From assembly GCA_028023455.1 (NCBI GenBank), contig JAQFVV010000152.1:1364001-1428000 (forward strand): a DNA stretch of 64,000 nt, in the 5' to 3' direction. The position numbers and the translations under genes are program-made. The stretch comes from Epiperipatus broadwayi (Eukaryota > Onychophora > Udeonychophora > Euonychophora > Peripatidae). A model generated the notes under the pieces. It did no database searches and was not told the DNA's origin. It saw nothing but the letters and a program-made list of their open reading frames with translations. How positions within the stretch are numbered: position 1 is the stretch's first letter; each line of letters starts with the position of its first letter. Positions 59,150 to 64,000 of the stretch are shown piece by piece.

Positions 59150-61890
59150 ATACATAAGATAAAAAATAATACATTTAAATTTAGGATTACTTTTAAAATG
59201 TGTATATGTGTAATAAAAACCAGTCTAACCACAACTGGTTTATTTAAGATATACAAAAGTTTGTATTATCATTAAAGTTTTTCAGTGCATCACTTTTGCA
59301 TTCTCCAAATTCCTTTTAATAGCAGCTACTCATCCACTTATCATTGTATTCTAAAGATTTCCATGTAGATTGGCATTTAAGGAGATCAATTCATTATGAA
59401 TTTATGAATTTAAGACTTGTGGGTAGATGAAGTTTGGCTAAGAACACAAAGTTTATCTTGTTAATGCTTATCCACACATATTTCAGAAAACACCACTAAG
59501 AATAATTTGTATATTCATTTTATAACTGACTTGTCAAAAACTGTTTTTATGTACTAATAATTTTGACAAATTAGATGATTATGAGTGCAGTTTGACAAAC
59601 TTAATGAAATGTTCCCACATTGTGAATGCAATTTTGACTAGTAGAATTTTTAAAAAATCTAATGACTGAATCTAATCAATGCACAAAAAGAATCTTATAA
59701 TAGAATCTAATGAATAAATTATTCAAGAGATTTTGGAGAGCTTTTATACACATCACAGTTGATTGTTTTTCTATATAAACTTTCAACAATTTTCTAGATT
59801 AACATCCTTAAAATAAGTCAGGCTTATAATTAAGACATTCTTGTACATATTTTAAAAATAAGGTTTTTAATTAAGAAAATTTTGCATTCCTCACAAATTA
59901 ATTTGATTACATGACTTGTTTAGACAATTCTTAATTTTTAGATTTTGTTATCACAACTGATTTAAACTTTTTTGTAAATTAAGCATTGTCATACAACCTT
60001 AAAACTAATCTTATATAAAAGATATAAAAAATATTTACAAAGTTCATTTTTCTTTAAAGTATTACATTATTTTTAATAAATGACAGAAATGTTTTTCAAC
60101 TTCATGTGTGTGCATTTATGTACATACACTTACAATTTTATAATAAAAATTTTTTTTATAAAAGTTTCTAAATTAAAATTAAAAGTAGAAGTTTTAGATG
60201 AACTCATCTATTTCTTTCTCTCTCTCTTTCTATATATATTGTAACCGACGCTCACAACACCACTCATATACATTATATGAGCAGATGCCCAGGGCACCAG
60301 TTCTATTAATGAATAGAACAACATAACAACATATCTGATATAAAATTATTACTGAGACTCTTTACCTATGTCTACATTCAGCTCAGCTCAGTGGGAGGTT
60401 ACAGGAAGTTCATAAAATATATAATTATAAATAAATAAAGGAAGAAATATTATAAAACATTAAATAAAATATATATTCTTTTGTTAATTAACTGCATGAT
60501 AAAGAATAACAATGTTTATTTGTAAAGACTATTAAAATATCCTTTTAACTTAATTTCTTCCATCATCCAAGTATAACACATATCAGCTTGATATAATTAT
60601 ATCACTAAACAATTCTATGACTTGGCATATTATCATCTAAACAGCTACTTTAATGCCAATCAAAGAATATACAATAAGATCTCAGGGAATTTAAAAAACA
60701 CAGTTCAATTAAAGAAAATACATTGGCCCAGAATTTATAATTCTAACATATAATAAAATGTAGTGAGATAAATTGACTAAATGTTTTACTGTGTTTAGCA
60801 ATTACATAATGACAGAAATAGGGTATATTTTAATCAAACATCATTATCTAACCAATACATTAACTAGGCAACTTTTCTTATATGTTTATCAAGTGGCAAT
60901 GTTTCTTATAATGTTTGGATTGAGGAAACAATATTATCAGATACCAGCATATTTAATATCATAGCTATAAAACAATATAGTTATTTTATAATAGATGTAT
61001 GAAATGTGGAGATGTGGAAATTAGTACATGAATGTATACAAGAATAACTCAAGACACAGTTTTTTTAATAAATAAACAAATCATTTATTACACTGAAAAT
61101 TTAATTTAACATAATTATTTTACAATAAGACTACTTGTCTTAATAATTTTAATTCTCAAATAAATCTTTGGACATCAGTTTGGGATTATCCCTATTATAT
61201 TACATTATTTATTATTCATAGCTTTTTGAAAGCAAAATTAACAAACAAAACTTGAATATTCTGACTTTGAATACCTGCTTTGCTTAAGCGTTTCATCTAA
61301 ACATAACATTAACTAAATAATATATCATATTATTGGTACAATAAATATTTTGAGAGGATTTATTATCAACTATTGAAATAAAGCAAATTTGTACCTTTGG
61401 CTATCAATAAAGCAGCTCTCACTAACTTAATTAAATAACTATTTTAAATACATACACCTTTCATGCATAGCACTAAAATCATATTCATTCTAATGATTTG
61501 ATGATTTATAACTTTATGTAAAATGAATATAATGTGTTTTAAAGCATTTATTTCCTGTTTTAATTTCAATAACTCTATACTTTTATATCCGTGATATTCT
61601 TTATATTATGCGCGTATGTCATATCTTAAGCAACAATAATAGAAAACAATCTTTTCTACACATTATCAAGTTATTGAGGAAATATTAAACAATTACTTCA
61701 TTTCAGATAATGTCGTAAACCAACCAACAAAATAAGACACTAATATTATATCAAGAATTTAATTTAACTATTTAGCTGGCCACATACTAAATAACACAGA
61801 GCCATATTTTCACAATTATACAAACTAAACATTCCAAGAGAAATTCACATGAGGAGCAAATAAACTCTTTGCTTAACACTTTGACAAGAA
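59150..61890. other. AT-rich DNA, no feature recognised
   Basis: A (TC)n run lies at 60,214-60,229. The segment 60,239-60,412 begins TGTAACC and ends GGTTACA, like a small LTR, but has no target duplication (see rejected items). The 63-codon frame at 60,773 has no motif. Confidence 0.45.
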
Positions 61891-62071
61891 CTCATCTAAT
61901 TCTGAAATACACTATTGGTGTGGGACTTTTCCTCATCACCAGGACTATAAGAAAAACATCACTCAATTTTCTAAATATTTCATACTTCAAGAATAACTCA
62001 TCTAATTCTAAAATATACTATTGGTGTGGGACTTTTCCTCATCACCAGGACCATAAGAAAACATCATTCAA
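61891..62071. repeat. Direct duplication, 2 x about 75 bp, period 107
   Basis: CTCATCTAATTCT starts at 61,891 and 61,998, and the following 75 bp match at over 90 percent, including GGTGTGGGACTTTTCCTCAT. The plus frame spanning both copies is a consequence of the duplication. Confidence 0.85.
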
Positions 62072-62079
62072 CTTCAAAA

Positions 62080-64000
62080 CTATCATTTCATAATACACAT
62101 ACAATATAAAATAGGCTCTACTCATGGAAAATTATTAAAATATACTACATAAGCAAAATTTCTTATCCCTACAAACATAAAACGCATCCAGAGTAATTTC
62201 CATTCCCAAAGCTCTTCTTCATATCTAACATTATATATATGCTGACAGATAAATACATACAGATAACCTACTAATCCTTTCAATTCTTTAGAGTATGACA
62301 TATTCGAAATTTATACAGGGAAAATATTTATAAGATGAACTTTTACCAAGTAAATATAATAATTGCGCAAAATATACACACACATGCCTAAATAAGAATA
62401 TAAGAAAAATTCTAAGTTATATACTATGCAGATAATATGGTAATTAAATGATACATTAAAATATAACTTTTAATTCAGAATAAACTTTAAATTATTTTAA
62501 AATTTAAATAGTCATAAATATTACGAATGAGATTTCTTTGCTATTTTTGGCAGAATATTTCTATCAGACACTCGCTACTTTAAAACCAAAATTCTCACTT
62601 TGAGATAAAGAAAAATATTCAAAATAAAATATACACCTTTCTTTAACCATATAATAAAAAAAATATTTTTTTACCTTCGTAAAATAAAACAAATCATATT
62701 TGAATAAAATCAATTTTACCAGCATATCAACAATTTGTGAAAACGCATTCTGAGACAACCTAGAAGTTTATAATAGCACAAAATTATAAGCAAAACATAA
62801 TAATAAATATGCCTATATGTCTATCATATACATTGATGATGACAAGTAATAAAAAAAAAATAAAAAAACAAAAGTCATTTGTTCTTTGACTTAAAATAAA
62901 AAGTTCACTTGCAAAGTCCTTCTCCAAGTTTATTAAACGATATGGAGATAGATTCCAAACTGAGTTCATGTTTATTAAGAATAAGAAACATAAAATAAAT
63001 TTCTGTAGGACAAGAAAAAATAATCATAATTTAAATTTGATCTAGTATCTCCAATGTTCTTAGCATAGCTAATTGAGTTTACTACATCATATGTAAGAAA
63101 TGAACCTTTATACTGACAGTAATACAAAAGACATTTCAGCTACAGTTGTACAACAATTTTTTAATTCACTCCGTAGTAGATTTTTAAATTGAATAAGCAA
63201 TTGTTTTTAATAAATTTCTTAAATAGCATTTGTTTTTCCAACATTTTATAAGCTAGCATACATATAGTTATTTTTAAACATTGCAAATTAATATGTCATA
63301 ATACGTTGGTAATTCTACCATTAATAATAATTTATTTTATAATGCGTCCATATCAAAGAGAACAGAAATATACCGCATTTCTGTCCTTCCATCCAATTTA
63401 AGTATATATTTAATAAGTAGTATCTTTTAATTATTCGGGGTAATTCATATTTTTACTTTCTTTCATAAAGCACATATTATTTTAAAAATACAAACACACA
63501 AAAAAAAATAAAGTCATTTTCCGTAATGAATTTAAATATAGCATGTTACTTTAGAATGCACATATCCTTTAATTTTAGTTTAACTTTTGTAGAAGTAAGA
63601 TAGAAAATGAAATGAGAAGTTAAAATAAATCCTGCAAAAATGTTCTGCACACATTTCCAAAAGACATAAAATTCACGTAGATTAGTTAGATAATTATAAA
63701 GTTCATGCACTCTAACTTCCTTCTTAATAGTAAATAAATAAGGTAACGCAAGCTTAATATTATAGATATACATTTTAAAATAGTAATAAGTATGAGGTGG
63801 TTAACTCAAACATTTAAATTGGATAAAGAAATGAAAACTGATATACCTTCTTATATTCTAGTCTGACATTCTAATTGAAGACTTTTCCCGTACTAGAATT
63901 TCATATGACTTCTCATGAAGTTTACTTTAAAGCTTTTTAAAATTAATTTGACTTCTGGAAGAGATATATACTTGTTATAGCAGAGAAGAAGAATATACTG
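62080..64000. other. AT-rich DNA, no feature recognised
   Basis: No repeat, motif or convincing frame. The minus frames at 62,564, 62,784 and 63,546 (61-75 codons) have hydrophobic, Phe/Tyr/Ile-rich composition expected of AT-rich noncoding DNA. Confidence 0.5.

Noticed and set aside
60239-60412. Possible 174-bp solo LTR starting TGTAACC and ending GGTTACA
   Set aside because: No target duplication at the edges, no second copy in the window and no adjacent LTR-element coding sequence; a 7-bp match can occur by chance.

Overview
The window is 64 kb of AT-rich invertebrate-type nuclear DNA made almost entirely of decayed mobile elements, their fold-back derivatives, satellites and microsatellites. 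I found no complete host gene, no convincing tRNA or rRNA gene and no bacterial-style operon. Non-LTR retrotransposons of three kinds, Penelope-like elements (PLEs), a Merlin DNA transposon and long pure trinucleotide arrays point to an animal, probably an arthropod or a lophotrochozoan. I cannot name the species from the sequence.

Layout. At 1-3.1 kb lies a plus-strand LINE (endonuclease-RT-zinc knuckle, R1/LOA/Jockey-like) cut by the window edge. At 3.15-4.37 kb is a 1.2-kb terminal-inverted-repeat element framed by mirrored trinucleotide arrays. At 4.58 to about 10.7 kb is a nearly full-length minus-strand CR1/Jockey-like LINE: its ORF1 has PHD-like zinc fingers, three internal repeat families and a 132-codon homopolymer tract, and its ORF2 carries endonuclease and RT. 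At 13.4-18.4 kb is a cluster of head-to-head PLE copies and nested palindromes. At 18.4-22 kb are fold-back and SINE-like repeats and the least repetitive stretch of the window. At 22.0-24.3 kb is a second, better preserved PLE inverted pair. At 24.4-46 kb are five RTE-like LINE copies (three plus, two minus), nested with hairpin insertions and a PLE fragment. At 48.1-49.6 kb is a decayed but structurally complete Merlin transposon with terminal inverted repeats and target-site duplication. At 51.85-55.5 kb is a satellite array of about 430-450-bp units that switches orientation. At 57.3-59.1 kb is a non-autonomous DNA transposon with a 37-bp inverted repeat and an exact 8-bp target duplication. 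The rest is AT-rich DNA in which I see little.

How the parts relate. The region looks like a TE graveyard with nested insertions. Autonomous copies (LINE RTs, PLE RT plus GIY-YIG, Merlin transposase) all carry stops or frameshifts, so none should be active. The most interesting signals are structural: a near-perfect 114-bp-arm hairpin with a 13-bp target duplication (35.3 kb), a perfect 64-bp inverted-repeat element carrying a hammerhead-like motif also seen in the PLE tails (50.1 kb), the mirrored-microsatellite element (3.15 kb), and the GGTACTT termini shared by the Merlin copy and the 57.3-kb element. Positions marked as approximate were judged by eye.
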